From NCBI GenBank assembly GCA_025765615.1, contig JAIVFJ010000081.1:204081-268080 (forward strand): 64,000 nt of DNA. The letters are read 5' to 3'. The translations under genes were made by a program, and so were the position numbers. Below are positions 43,368 through 53,735 of the stretch, one piece after another. This DNA is from Zopfochytrium polystomum (Eukaryota; Chytridiomycota; Chytridiomycetes; Chytridiales; Chytridiaceae). A model generated the notes under the pieces. It saw only the letters and a list, made by a program, of their open reading frames with translations. It had not been told where the DNA came from and did no database searches. Position 1 is the first letter of the stretch; the number at the start of each line of letters is the position of its first letter.

Positions 43368-43568
43368 TGCGTGTTGTGCGTTTTGTCTTTTCCTTCCGGC
43401 TGCCATAAAAACATATATGTAAATTGAAAAAGAGGTTTTGCTTTGTTTGTCGGGTTTTATTATTTTTATTTGACAAATTCGTCACGTGGCTTCACTTTTC
43501 TTTTTTTTGGTTTTCTTCGTTTCTTCTTTCTTCCCGTTCCTTCATTTCTTGCCCCACCACAAATCACA

Positions 43569-43866
43569 AATGGGTCCCCACGGTTTTTGTGAACGACGAA
43601 GACTGCTGCCTGGCGGGCGGGTTGGGTCGCTGGCGGGAAACCGGCAGAGGCGAGAATGCGGAGGGAAATTGCAACCTCGTAAAGTGGATGACGGAGGAAC
43701 TAGGGACAAATCCAGATCGTGTGCACCACAGAGGAACCATTCTCGAGGCCAGACATAAGAGTGACGCCAACCACAGGGTCTTTCCGGGAGATGCGGTGGG
43801 GAGAAGAAGCACCAAGACCAAGGGAGGTGGTTGCAAGGAACTGGGAGACGTACTGCCTGATGGTTA

Positions 43867-43909
<43 letters not shown>
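43569..43909 (+). mobile_element. Retroposed insertion with poly-A tail
   Basis: A 39-base A run (43870-43908) ends a segment flanked by the direct repeat AAATCACA (43561-43568 and 43910-43917). This is the signature of target-primed insertion of a SINE, truncated LINE or processed transcript. The 300 bp before the tail do not match the LINE family above; one frame ends with PREVVARNWETYCLMVK, which could be the end of another LINE's ORF2. Confidence 0.65.
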
Positions 43910-43910
<1 letters not shown>

Positions 43911-43917
43911 AATCACA

Positions 43918-44766
43918 TTTATTTCACTCTTGCAACGTAGTACGAATTCATCAGTTATTGGGGAGCGAAGCTTACCTATTCTCCGAGTTTTGGCAAATCA
44001 AAGTGATGCAACCATGCGCTCTTTCTTCAAAGCATTTTTCTTAACGGCTACTGTGTCAAGGTGCATGTTTCGGATCGTCATCCTTCACAACTTCAGTTCA
44101 GCCTTCCATACTTTAAGTGCAACAGTTGGTCTCCATCTACGAACTTGAGCCCAGGTGCTCTCATATTGTCGAAAGTCGAAGTTCTTTCAAGCTAGTTCGG
44201 CCAGCGAAATGTTCGCGTTCGTAGATTTTGTGCAACTCAGAATGTTTGAGGGAATGAAACCAAACCGAGGCTGTTGAGCGAATCCCTCGACATTAGACTC
44301 GCAATCGCGAGGTGCTTCATTTTCTTTCACCTCAAAGTGAATGCCAAGAGTCCACAAAGAGGGCCGGACACAGCGAACGGGCTTCGAAATGCAACGAATG
44401 TTCGCTAGTAACGATCGGATCTTTCGGTTTTTGGAAAGACAATCAAATGGGCCAACAGAGAGGAATGCTGACTACTCCAATGCCTCGCGTTATTTCGCTG
44501 TCGAGGCAGTTCAGAACAGATTCGACTGAAACTTCCCAGAAACTTGTGGCATCTCATTTCAGTTGTGGACAGAAACACTTTCGCCTATTGCTTTCCGTAT
44601 ATGAATGTACTTCACGGGAATGACAACCTACTGGCAGACCAGTGCTTTGACGTCCAATGGAAGATGAAGCGATGCAACAGAGAACCTACAATATTTTCCG
44701 CAATACTTTTTGCCAACACAACAAGCTTTCCTGGAGTTGCTTCTCATTTGTTGAAGCCCCGCAATT
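43918..44766. other. Intergenic sequence with no gene recognised
   Basis: No convincing coding frame is visible between the retroposed insertion and the stop codon of the RS-domain gene at 44767. Only short open frames of mixed composition occur. Confidence 0.4.
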
Positions 44767-47147
44767 TTAAGCTTCAGTAAATCGAGCCTTCACAGGATTC
44801 TCTCCGCGAATCTCTCTTTCATTGGGTCGCGATCGGCCAAATTCATCCTTGTCGGCACTTCCATGATTGCGAGCCCAGCCCGTGTTTTCTTGACGCTCGC
44901 GTGTGTCTCTGGGATCGCGAAGGTCTCGATCGTCGCGACCTCGGCGATCATCCTGGCGCCGGTCACCGCCGTTGTCCTTATTCTGAGCTTCATAACCACG
45001 GTCACGATCGCGGTCTCGATTATTGTTTGAGAAGCGATTGTTATCATGGTTATTGTAATTGTATCTCCTGAATGGAGCAGTGGTGAGCTCTGAGCTAATT
45101 GAAAAGAGTTTCGCCACTCACTGCTTTCCGTAGTACTGGCCTGGAGTCGGAGAATGAGGCTTTCCTGTCAATGAAAAATCGACCTTGATGTTTCGGCCTT
45201 TCAAGGCCTGAACACAACGGTTAGGACCAACGCAGACGTCCACGCCACTTACGGTGTTGTTTGTCTTGTTCTTGGCGTTGGTCGCATCTTCTACGGTGTC
45301 AAAGTCGATAAAACCAAACCCACGCGAAAAGCCCGTTTGCCTGTCCATAATGAGTGTGACTTTTTTGACCACTCCGTACTCGTCGAAGTGTTCTCGAAGA
45401 TCTCCTTCAGTTACTTCGCGAGCTAAGTTAAAGACCCCGAGGACGTGGTTCGGCGGGTTCGGCGACTTCTGTTCGCACTGTTAGACTCTCGGATACGAAA
45501 AAACTGAGAAATATGCATACATCGCGTCCACGCTTAAACGGGCGCCGTCTGTCCATGTAAGGTCGGCGGCGGGGAGACGGGCTACGGCTGTAAAGCGGAG
45601 GCTTGTCACTTCCATGTTCTACTCGTCCCCGTTTCTTACCTGTTGCGCCATGGACTCCGACTGGGCGAGCGGCTTCGACTCTTCCTCGACCTCCTGCTAC
45701 CCACAGACTCAACATCTGACAAGCGGCGTTCGGGCCTCTTCGCAGACCTAAATGAGTCTTTCTGTCGGTCAAACACTTCTCTTTGGGCCGGTTGGGAACG
45801 GTCGCCAAGGCGATCCTCAAATCTAAATCCAAATTTACTGTCTGAATCTCGTTGCTGGTATTCAGGCAGCGCTGATCGAAAGAAGCGTTCTCGGTTGGGA
45901 TCGACCCTGATGTTATCAACTTCCACGTGTGACCTTGGTGGGTAATCCCGATCTCTTTCGTAGGGGGCCGCGGCAGGAGGAACAACAGCGTCGCGCAGAT
46001 CGTCTCGACTGGGTTGGTCAATAATCTCCCGTCTATCAGAATGCTGCCTTTCCTTCAACGGTTCCGGACTGCGGCGACGGAGTTTCGGATCTTTTGCAGA
46101 GGACCTGTGCTTTCTAGACGAGCTTTCAGCTCCCGCCCGCTTTCTTCGTGAAGAAAGCTTTTCGCGCCTGGATGAATGGCGTTTTTTCCTGTGCCGGCGG
46201 CGTTCTTCCTCATATTCAGAGTCGGATGTGTAGCTTGCGCTGTCATCTTCATCGGCACTATCATAATCGTCAGAGGACCCAGAGTACGAACCAGAATCGT
46301 CCGACTCATAGTCATCATCTCTCCCACGGCGATGTTTGTGTTTACCACCACTCCTACGGTCGGACTTTCCCTTACGACTGGATTGTTTGCGATTCTTGTG
46401 AGACGACCGTCGCGACTTTCGATGGCGGGAGACCGATGCGTATGAATCGTCTGAATCTGTGCCGGATTCGTCGTCGTCCAGGTCTTCTGAGTCAAAATCA
46501 TCGTCATCCGAGTAGCTCGGTGAACGCCTGGATCGGCGCTCACGTCGGTGATTCTTGGATTGACTTTTTGATGAAGAGTCCGCTTTACCGCCTTTGGATG
46601 ACTTCTTTGTACCTTTCGAGAGCTTCTGCCGTTTCGTGGGAGGCTCGCCTCCGCGTCCGGATTCATCAACGTTCCCGGCATCACCGCTGTCTCTAAAGAA
46701 AGGACCAGCGGCAGACCCAGGATCGTTGGCGTCTGCAACGTCAGCCGAAGGCTTGGAGCCGTCGTGGCGCTTTGATGATCTATGCTTGCTGTGCTTGTGT
46801 CGTTTCTTTCCTTCGGTCGCATCCGCACCATCGGTCCCGTCCGCGGCATCTTCTACACCGTCATCATCGTCGTCGCCTCGGCGTCGCCGCCTGCGATTTG
46901 GGTCTTTGCGCGATGAACGGGAGGAGCGCTTGGCTGAACGACGCGTATCCTCGCCGCTCTCCTGGCTGTTGTCCAAGCTGCCTCCGTTCTTCGCGGCAGC
47001 GGCACCAACAATGCTGAGGCTGGGCATGCCGCCATCTGCAGATGGTGCCGAGCCCGCTCCACCGACAGCAGATGTACCGCCTTCTCGTCGCTCCTGTTCG
47101 TTTTCGTACTCATCTGCACCACGGCGCTTCCGATCTTCTTTGCCCAT
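44767..47147 (-). CDS. RS-domain RRM protein 1 (Transformer-2 like)
   Basis: Starts MGKEDRKRRGADEYENEQER. The first, very long exon is an Arg/Ser/Asp/Lys-rich region of about 500 residues (for example SRRKRAGAESSSRKHRSSAK) ending in SRKSRSRSPSRSP. After two short introns an RRM follows: EQKSPNPPNHVLGVFNLARE (RNP2 is LGVFNL), then VVKKVTLIMDRQTGFSRGFG and FIDFDTVEDATNAKNKTNNT (RNP1 is RGFGFIDF), then ALKGRNIKVDFSLTGKPHSP and PTPGQYYGKQ, the motif that follows the RRM in Transformer-2 proteins. An Arg/Asp/Asn-rich tail ends ARFTEA. Such proteins bind exonic enhancers and help select splice sites. It is much longer than animal Tra2 (about 290 residues). Confidence 0.82.
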
Positions 47148-47222
47148 TGGAGCGAAACTGTTTTTTTTTTCCTCCCTCTTTGAGATTCAACACCCAAAAA
47201 CCTCCCACAACGACCCACACAC

Positions 47223-48153
47223 TCACAATATTTTCTGTCAAAACCCATCAGTCCACGGACACTCTTGGTTGACGACCTCCATACCTTCGTTTGGAAAAAC
47301 TTACGCAAATACCATACCTGCCAGCCGGCGGCTCCCAGTAATGATATCATCGAAAGGGTGGAAAACCAGGCAATGCGTTCGTTGGTTGACTCTAAATCAC
47401 AAGGAGTAAGTGATCGGTTAATGACGCAGAGCGAGAAATCAGAGGAGAACGAAAAACGCACCATTAATGTCCCGCATACTCTCCTCGCTCGCTCGCATAC
47501 CGTCCAGTTCCGCCAGGAGAACTTTTGACTTTTGCTCGAGATTCATTAGTTCACGCTCCATTGGCCGCAGTTTCTTGTCAGTGGTCTCTCCTGCAATTTG
47601 CTCAGCGTAGACCCCCGAATCAACGTGCAGGTTGATCAGCTTTTTCTGTTTGGGACCCGGCTGGTATCCTTCATTGAGATCGTTGTAAGATGAAAGGAAA
47701 CGCGCTATTTCTCCTTTAAGAGAAAAGTTTCCATACCTTCAGCAATTTTATTCGTGAAGCAGAAATGGACGCCTGCCGACCGGTGGGGTGTAAACGAAAA
47801 CTTTTGACTGCCGTCCGCGACATTCACTTTCTTCCAATACTGATTAGCACTTTCCGAATCGTCCTTGATCTTCATTCAAACGAGTTCCAATCAAACGAGG
47901 GAATGTCAGTGGTGGTTTCATGCAAACGGAGAGATCGTACCACAACAGTAAGGTCCTGGCCCGATTCTAGCGAGGAGACAGAGAAACTTCCGACGACAAG
48001 AGTGTCCTGGTCAATGTATCTGACCACGCATCTGGTTGCACCATCACCCACTCCGGCATAGAGATCGAACTTCAACGCTGCCGAGGAAGTCGAGAGCAGG
48101 AGAAGAACCGGAATGATCAAAGTCAACATTGAATGGAAGTGATGGTGTGGCAT
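47223..48153 (-). CDS. p24 family cargo receptor (emp24/gp25L)
   Basis: The start MPHHHFHSMLTLIIPVLLLL is a signal peptide, followed by the GOLD domain (SSAALKFDLYAGVGDGATRC, GSQKFSFTPHRSAGVHFCFT). A coiled-coil linker reads DKKLRPMERELMNLEQKSKV, and the transmembrane segment is WFSTLSMISLLGAAGWQVWY. The final exon (47223-47234, 12 bp) follows a 50-bp intron and makes the tail LRKFFQTKKIL: the FF and KK motifs recruit COPII and COPI coats. p24 proteins cycle between ER and Golgi and sort cargo such as GPI-anchored proteins. It sits between two RS-domain genes; the start codon of the first is 75 bp from its stop. Confidence 0.9.
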
Positions 48154-48229
48154 TTTTTCTTTGTTCGAAAAACAAAACAATTTCTTCACTTTTTTCTCCA
48201 TTTCCACAACTCCGCCATGATTGCCCAAA

Positions 48230-49924
48230 TCAGACTGGGGGAGAGAGTGAACGTGTTCGGCCGTAGTCTCTCCTGGGAGGAGGGGACCTGGAACCGTAAT
48301 CACGACGAATGGTAGGGGGAGACCGAGCCGGCAAGGGCAACCGCCTATCCTCATATCTATCATCGTATCTTGACCTGTAATCATAGCGTCGGTCGTCCAG
48401 GTACCGGTCCTCCATCCGAGGCGGAGGAGGGTAACCGTAACGATCGTCGTAACGGCGGTATTCACGGTCGTCGCGCCGGTAAGAAGGGGGCATTTCATCC
48501 CGACGGTATGACAGAGGTAAGTCATCGTATCGATATCTGTCTCTGTCATAAAACCGGTCCCTCTCGTCACGGCGATCTTCACGACGATCGTACCTACGAT
48601 CGGGGGGCGGCTCTACGCGATTCCTGCGACCACCAGACGCGGCACTGGTGAAGTTTAGCCAAATGAAGCAAGGAAGGTAACGTACGCTTGGTCTGGCTTT
48701 GTAAGTGAAAAATCGACGCGCATTTTCCTTTGATTGTATTCCTACGAATCATTAGAAATCATCGCACGATAAATGCAGCAAACCATGCCGTTCATTGCCT
48801 CGCGAGCTTTGCTGGCGGCTTCGATAGTTGCGAAGGTTACGAAGGCAAATCCACGGCTCTTTCCGGTCTAACGAATATTAAGCAGAATGAGAAAGACGCC
48901 TTGCGCTTACATGCTTGTCCGTGATCATGCTTATGTCGACAACTTGACCAAACTCACCAAAGAGGCGGTCAAGATCCCGTTCCTTGGTCAAAATGCTCAA
49001 GCCAAACACACCAAGAACTTTTGATGGTTCGGGTACGCCCTGTAGAAACATTCTGAGATTTTCCAAGAGCCAGAGAGGGCAGTCGCAATCTTACTCTCGA
49101 AGTGGGAGAGACTTGGCGAGTGCGATAGTTATCTGGAAGTCGTCGGTCGCGCGGTGATCGAGAGCGGGATCTGGATTGATTGCCGTTTATGTTTGGTGAT
49201 TAAGCTGATGACATGGGGCTTGCTGGCAGCTGAAGGTTCTGACAGACGACGAAAATCTGCCCCACTTAAAAACACGCAGGAAGCGAACTGACGCTGAGAA
49301 GCGCACTGAAGAAAGGGGTTGAAGAAACACTGACTGGGCCTGAGAATCTGAAATTCACGAGGACCGCTGCAAGAACAAACTGAATCCCGACTGCCGCGGG
49401 CTGAGGATGAGCTGCGCAGCAAGTGTCCATAAGTGCTCCGCTTTGCTGGCCTGGCAGCATCAAATCGAAGCTAATGAAGAACTAATGTTGCGCACTTGAC
49501 AAAGTCTGAACGCCGCAACGCGGCAGGGGGGTGGGAGTATTCGAAAAGGAAGCAGCTCATGGTGGAGGGGACAATAACGAACCGTCGAGTTGAGTAAGGA
49601 GGGCCAGTCGCGTAGTCACGCGAAGGCCTTGGTGGAAGAGGGTGATGTTGTGATGAGCCTTTGGCCTCGTCCGAATAGGGACGACGATGGGGACTGCGGG
49701 ATCTCTGCAAAATTGGCACTACAGTTCAGCCAAAAACCTACTACTATTCTTCGAAAAGATCGACTGACCACTCGATGCTGATCCACAGGAGCACTATTGC
49801 TGCTGCTACTACTGCTGCTGCTGCTAGTAGAGTTTGCCTGAAGGCCAGCGCTGTCCGAGCTAACAGGGGGGTGGGCCAAGCCAGCACCGGCGCTGTCATC
49901 GTTCAGGTCGATAATGTCTTCCAT
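48230..49924 (-). CDS. RS-domain RRM protein 2 (Transformer-2 like)
   Basis: Starts MEDIIDLNDDSAGAG, then a Ser run and an RS region (RSRSPHRRPYSDEAKGS, others across short introns). The RRM reads VPEPSKVLGVFGLSILTKER, DLDRLFGEFGQVVDISMITD, then KSRGFAFVTFATIEAASKA and NQRKMRVDFSLTKPDQA. The tail is Arg/Asp/Tyr-rich (RYDDRYGYPPPPRMEDRYLD) and ends TRSLSPPV. The RS-RRM-RS arrangement is that of Transformer-2, smaller than the paralogue at 44767. The similarity of the RRM (VLGVF.L, KVDFSLT/RVDFSLT) suggests an old tandem duplication that now encloses the p24 gene. It is probably a nuclear splicing regulator. Confidence 0.82.
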
Positions 49925-50043
49925 CGGGCAAATTTCTTCTCTCTTCTCTCTTGTCAAGAAAAAACAGAGAAGGAAGAGAGCGACGGGAAGGCGGAGAAAT
50001 TTTCGAGAACACACAACCACTGCACTTCCCACGCCCAGTAAAT

Positions 50044-50697
50044 ATGTCCGCGAGGTTGCGCTCCGTCGTCTTCGATCTCATGCGCACCCACGGGGGTGAA
50101 AGCCTCCTGCAGGAGTTCATTTCTCACCCGCCACCCCCAACTCATACGGCCAACGCCAAGGCAGAGACGGCACACGTAAGCCAGGTTTCGCCCAAGGCAA
50201 CCGATTCATCTGGAACAGGAAAGATCGACTCGGTGGACGAGCCCGATGTTTGGAGTATTGAGATAGGTCCCCGCGGTAGGGTCCGTTCCTACCTTACAGT
50301 CACAGTTCCGTCTCATTGCGCTACCAAGTGCACAGTGTAACTTTTCGCCACCCGTGCCACAGAGGGAATTTGTACATTTTCCAAGCCACTGATTATAGCA
50401 ACTGAAACACCCATTTCTGGGCGCCGCCTTGTCCGACTCGCTCACTTCTGGGCTGATGTTTGGGACATAACTTACGACCCCATACTCGAGTTCGTAGACG
50501 AAGCGGGGAGGTGGTCACCCGTATCAATTTTCCAGCACCACTCAGGCTACAAACAAGTAACATCTGAAGAACACGCTAAGGAGCTGGAGAAAATGTGCGA
50601 GGAATGGGCGGACGTGCTTGTGGAGCGAGGTTACCATTTGACTGATCAGGCAATCTTGAGGCGCTTGGGTGCGCGCTCTCTGGATTCGCATTTGTAA
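50044..50697 (+). CDS. Hypothetical protein, two exons
   Basis: Exon 1 50044-50275 and exon 2 50363-50697, joined in frame across an 87-bp intron to give IEIGPREGICTFSKPLIIAT. Product about 188 residues: MSARLRSVVFDLMRTHGGES, a polar linker, then SGRRLVRLAHFWADVWDITY, EFVDEAGRWSPVSIFQHHSG and a helical end (EEHAKELEKMCEEWADVLVE). I do not recognise it. It is divergent to the RS gene (119 bp between starts). Confidence 0.55.
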
Positions 50698-51083
50698 CTT
50701 CTCCCTATCTGTTGGAAATGGAATACATTACGAGAGTGCCAAGGGACGCGATTGCGAAAGGGTTGTGGAAGAGGGGCTGAATGTAGCTTCGATAACATTT
50801 ATATCGTACTGCATAGAAGGAAACACCGTGATAGAAACTCTTGTCCCGTACTCCCCACACTCATAGATCGTGCCATCCATTACTGCCTCTCCCAATCCGA
50901 TCCGTCAGCATCAGAATTCGGCATTTCCGCGGCCTGGAAGTTGAAGCCAATTACAAAAACTGCAAAAGGAGTAAGAGATGGTGAGAAACTTACTGCTTCT
51001 TAGGCCTGCGTAAGCGGAAAACGGTCGAAGCAAGTCACCTGCTGCGGCGCTCTTCCGTGTGGCGCCTTCATCGCGAGAGATGT
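50698..51083. other. Intergenic sequence with no gene recognised
   Basis: Between two convergent genes; no coding frame stands out. Confidence 0.5.
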
Positions 51084-53445
51084 TTATGGGAGGATTGACT
51101 CAGCTGCTAATATTTTGGCAGTAAGACCAACAAGTTGCCCACTCACTTTCGCGAACAAGGCTAGATTCCCTTCGGCGCCCTGTGTCAATCGAAAGACTTT
51201 TGGAACTCGGCGACTTCGAGTGTGAGACGTCCCAGGGACTATCATGCGACCTGAGACCTGCGGATGGTTTTGGTGCCGATGACAAGCTCTTGCGCCTATG
51301 ACTTCCGCCTTCATCGTCGTCACTGCGGTGCTTCGCTGAACCGTGATGGCCCCTTCCACGCCTTCCATCATCTGAGAAGTCGTCGCGGTCTCGACTCCGT
51401 CGGCGCTCATCACTACCCTCGTCTTTCCGCTTATCGCTACGGTGATCGTCTCGACTTTTGTCGCCGCCATGGCCCTTGTCCCTTGAGGAACGCTCGCGGC
51501 TGCGGTCACGGTCTTTGCCACCGTGGTAACCGAAGTCGTCATGGTCGCGCTCTCTGGACTTGTCACGCCTCGATCGGCTCTCGTCTTCGCGCTTTGCATA
51601 CTTGTCGCTTTCCTTGTCGTGCTTCTCGTACTTGTCATTCTTGTCGTGTTTATCACGCTTGTCATGGTGCGACGATGATCGATGCCGGTCCTCGTCGCTC
51701 CAGTGGCCACGCTCCGTGGAGCGGCCTCGAGACGGCTCCTCCCGTCCGCCCCCTCCACCGCGCTTTTCATGCCCTCCGTCTCCGTTCTCCTTTTTGTGCT
51801 TTGCAAGTACCTCGGCGCTGCTTTCGGGGCTGGTCAATTCGTGACGGCGGTCGTCTCGCGCGCTTTCTGAACGACGACGGGGCTTTGACCGCAAATCGCC
51901 ATCTGAATCAGTCTCATGACCGCCTCGGCCTTTACTCTTGCTGTCTCCGTGGTCCCGGTCGCGACGCGAATAGTCTTCCACTGAGTGAGCACGAGAACGG
52001 TGTGACGAAGATTCCTTCTTCCGATGATGTGTGTCGTCCTCGTCACTTGAGTGATGTCGCCCACGAGCATCCTTTTCATGGCGGTCTTTTTCGTGTCGAT
52101 CATCTCTTTCGCGTCTGTCGTCCTTCCCAGCCCTGCCGTCTTTCTCCCTCCTGTCGTCTTTGTCTCGCCGGTTGTCCTTTTCCCTTCTGTCGTCTCTCTC
52201 ACGGCGGTCATCTCTGTCTCGTCGGTCGTCCCTATTGTGTCGATCACCGTCGCGGTGATCTTTGTCGCGGCGGTCTGAGTCCTTTGATCGGCTGTCACTG
52301 TCGTGTTTGCCGTGTTTGTCGTGCTTGTCATGCCTATCGTGCTTGTCGTGCCTATCATGCTTGTCGTAATTGTCGTACTTGTCGTCCTTCTCGTACCTGT
52401 CATGCCTGTCGTACTGTTCGTGCTTGTCGAACTTGTCGTGCTTGTCGTGCTTGTCGTGCTTGTCGTGCTTGTCGTGCTTGTCGTGCTTGTCGTGCTTGTC
52501 GTGCTTGTCGTGCTTGTCGTGCTTGTCGTGCTTGTCGCCATGCCTATCATACTTATCGTGATGGTCGTCTCGATCTCTGTCTCGTCGGTCGTCCCTCTTA
52601 TCTTCCTTCCGACTTTCTCTGCGATCATCCCTTCTGTCATCCTTTCTGTCGTCTCGTCTGTCGTCCTTCCTCTCGTCTCTGTCACGCTCTTTGCTTTTAG
52701 AACCGCGTCGGTCATCCTCCGGGCTCCGACCCCTGTCCCTGTCACGACTGCGAGAATGATCACCACCCCTACCACTGTGCTTGTCCCCATGCTTTTCCTC
52801 TTTGTGCCTCCTTTCGTCTTCATCGTCACTACCCCTGTGCTTTGATGACTTGTGGTGGTGTGAATCTCTGCTGCTACTCCTGTAGTGCTTGTCGTCATCT
52901 CGGGAGTCCCTGTGGTGGTGCCTCTCGTCGTCCTTGCTCTTGTGGTGTCGGTCTTCGTCCTTGCCACTCTTATTGTGCCTGTCGCTGCTGCTCCTATCAT
53001 CGTCCTTGCTGCTTCTGTTGCTTCGGTCATCGTCTCTGCTGCTCGACTTGTGCGAAGACGACGTCCGGGAGCGACCGGCGTCGTGGTCCCTACTTTTATC
53101 ACGCCCGCCCATTGCGCCGTTGAAGGCCACGACTATGGCCTCACCGTCCCGAAGAACTCCGACAGGAGACGAGCGTGGAAGGGGCGCAAAGTCTGACGTG
53201 TAAAAGGTACAGCGCGCGGGGTCGACGCCGTCGTCGTCCTCAAGTTGGTCGCGCTTAGCTAGGGTGACCAGGTCAAGGAGGGTTAGAGAGCGCTTGGAGG
53301 AGGAAACGTCGAAAAGCTCCGAGATAACTCGGCGTGGCGGACAGTCGAAGGCTGTTGACGATGGGCTGGAGGGTACGGTGGCGGAGGGAAAGCCAACGAA
53401 GTTGAGCGTAATGCGAGGTATGTGATGGAAAGAGCCACCCCCCAT
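51084..53445 (-). CDS. Lys-His-Asp-repeat RS-like protein, possibly with a coilin-type N-terminus
   Basis: Two exons, 53445-51147 and 51103-51084, joined over a 43-bp intron to end RETESILP. It starts MGGGSFHHIPRITLNFVGFP and the first 115 residues are a non-repetitive domain (RVISELFDVSSSKRSLTLLD, VGVLRDGEAIVVAF) that faintly resembles the ubiquitin-like start of coilin. The other 650 residues are extremely charged: Asp/Arg/Ser/Lys/His-rich, with a run of about twelve KHD tripeptides near the middle and SRDRDRGRSPEDDRRGSKSK-like RS stretches. Such composition fits a nuclear-body or splicing-related protein. The family cannot be fixed from the sequence alone. Confidence 0.7.
52431..52541 (-). 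repeat. 9-bp minisatellite coding (Lys-His-Asp)n
   Basis: About twelve tandem copies of CTTGTCGTG (on the plus strand) code the KHD tripeptide. Diverged units extend to about 52300. The long open frames on the opposite strand are by-products of this repeat. Confidence 0.9.
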
Positions 53446-53470
53446 TTCTTGTTCTTCTTCTTCTTGTTTA

Positions 53471-53541
<71 letters not shown>

Positions 53542-53600
53542 CACGCATGCTCGCCCGTACGCCCGCCTCTCTCTCTCTCTCTCTCTCTCCCTCCCTCTCT
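53471..53600 (+). repeat. (CA)n and (CT)n microsatellites
   Basis: Two CA blocks (about 53471-53500 and 53505-53535), a gap and then a CT run (about 53565-53590) lie between divergent start codons at 53445 and 53736. Confidence 0.9.
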
Positions 53601-53735
53601 CTTTGTGCCTCCCACCCCTTGCTTCTTCTATTTTTATCCCCGTTTCTGGAACACCGTTCCCCCCTCGCAGAGAAATGTCAAGACAAAAGAACCAAAAACC
53701 GGGGGAAAAAAAAAGAAAAAGAAGAACAAGCAGCC

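Noticed and set aside
43542..43916. Minus-strand open frame starting with a run of Phe
   Set aside because: It only reads the antisense of the poly-A tail.
51264..52700. Long plus-strand open frame rich in Cys/Arg/His opposite the KHD gene
   Set aside because: It is the antisense reading of the Asp/Arg/Lys/His-rich coding repeat, and has no domain or start context of its own.
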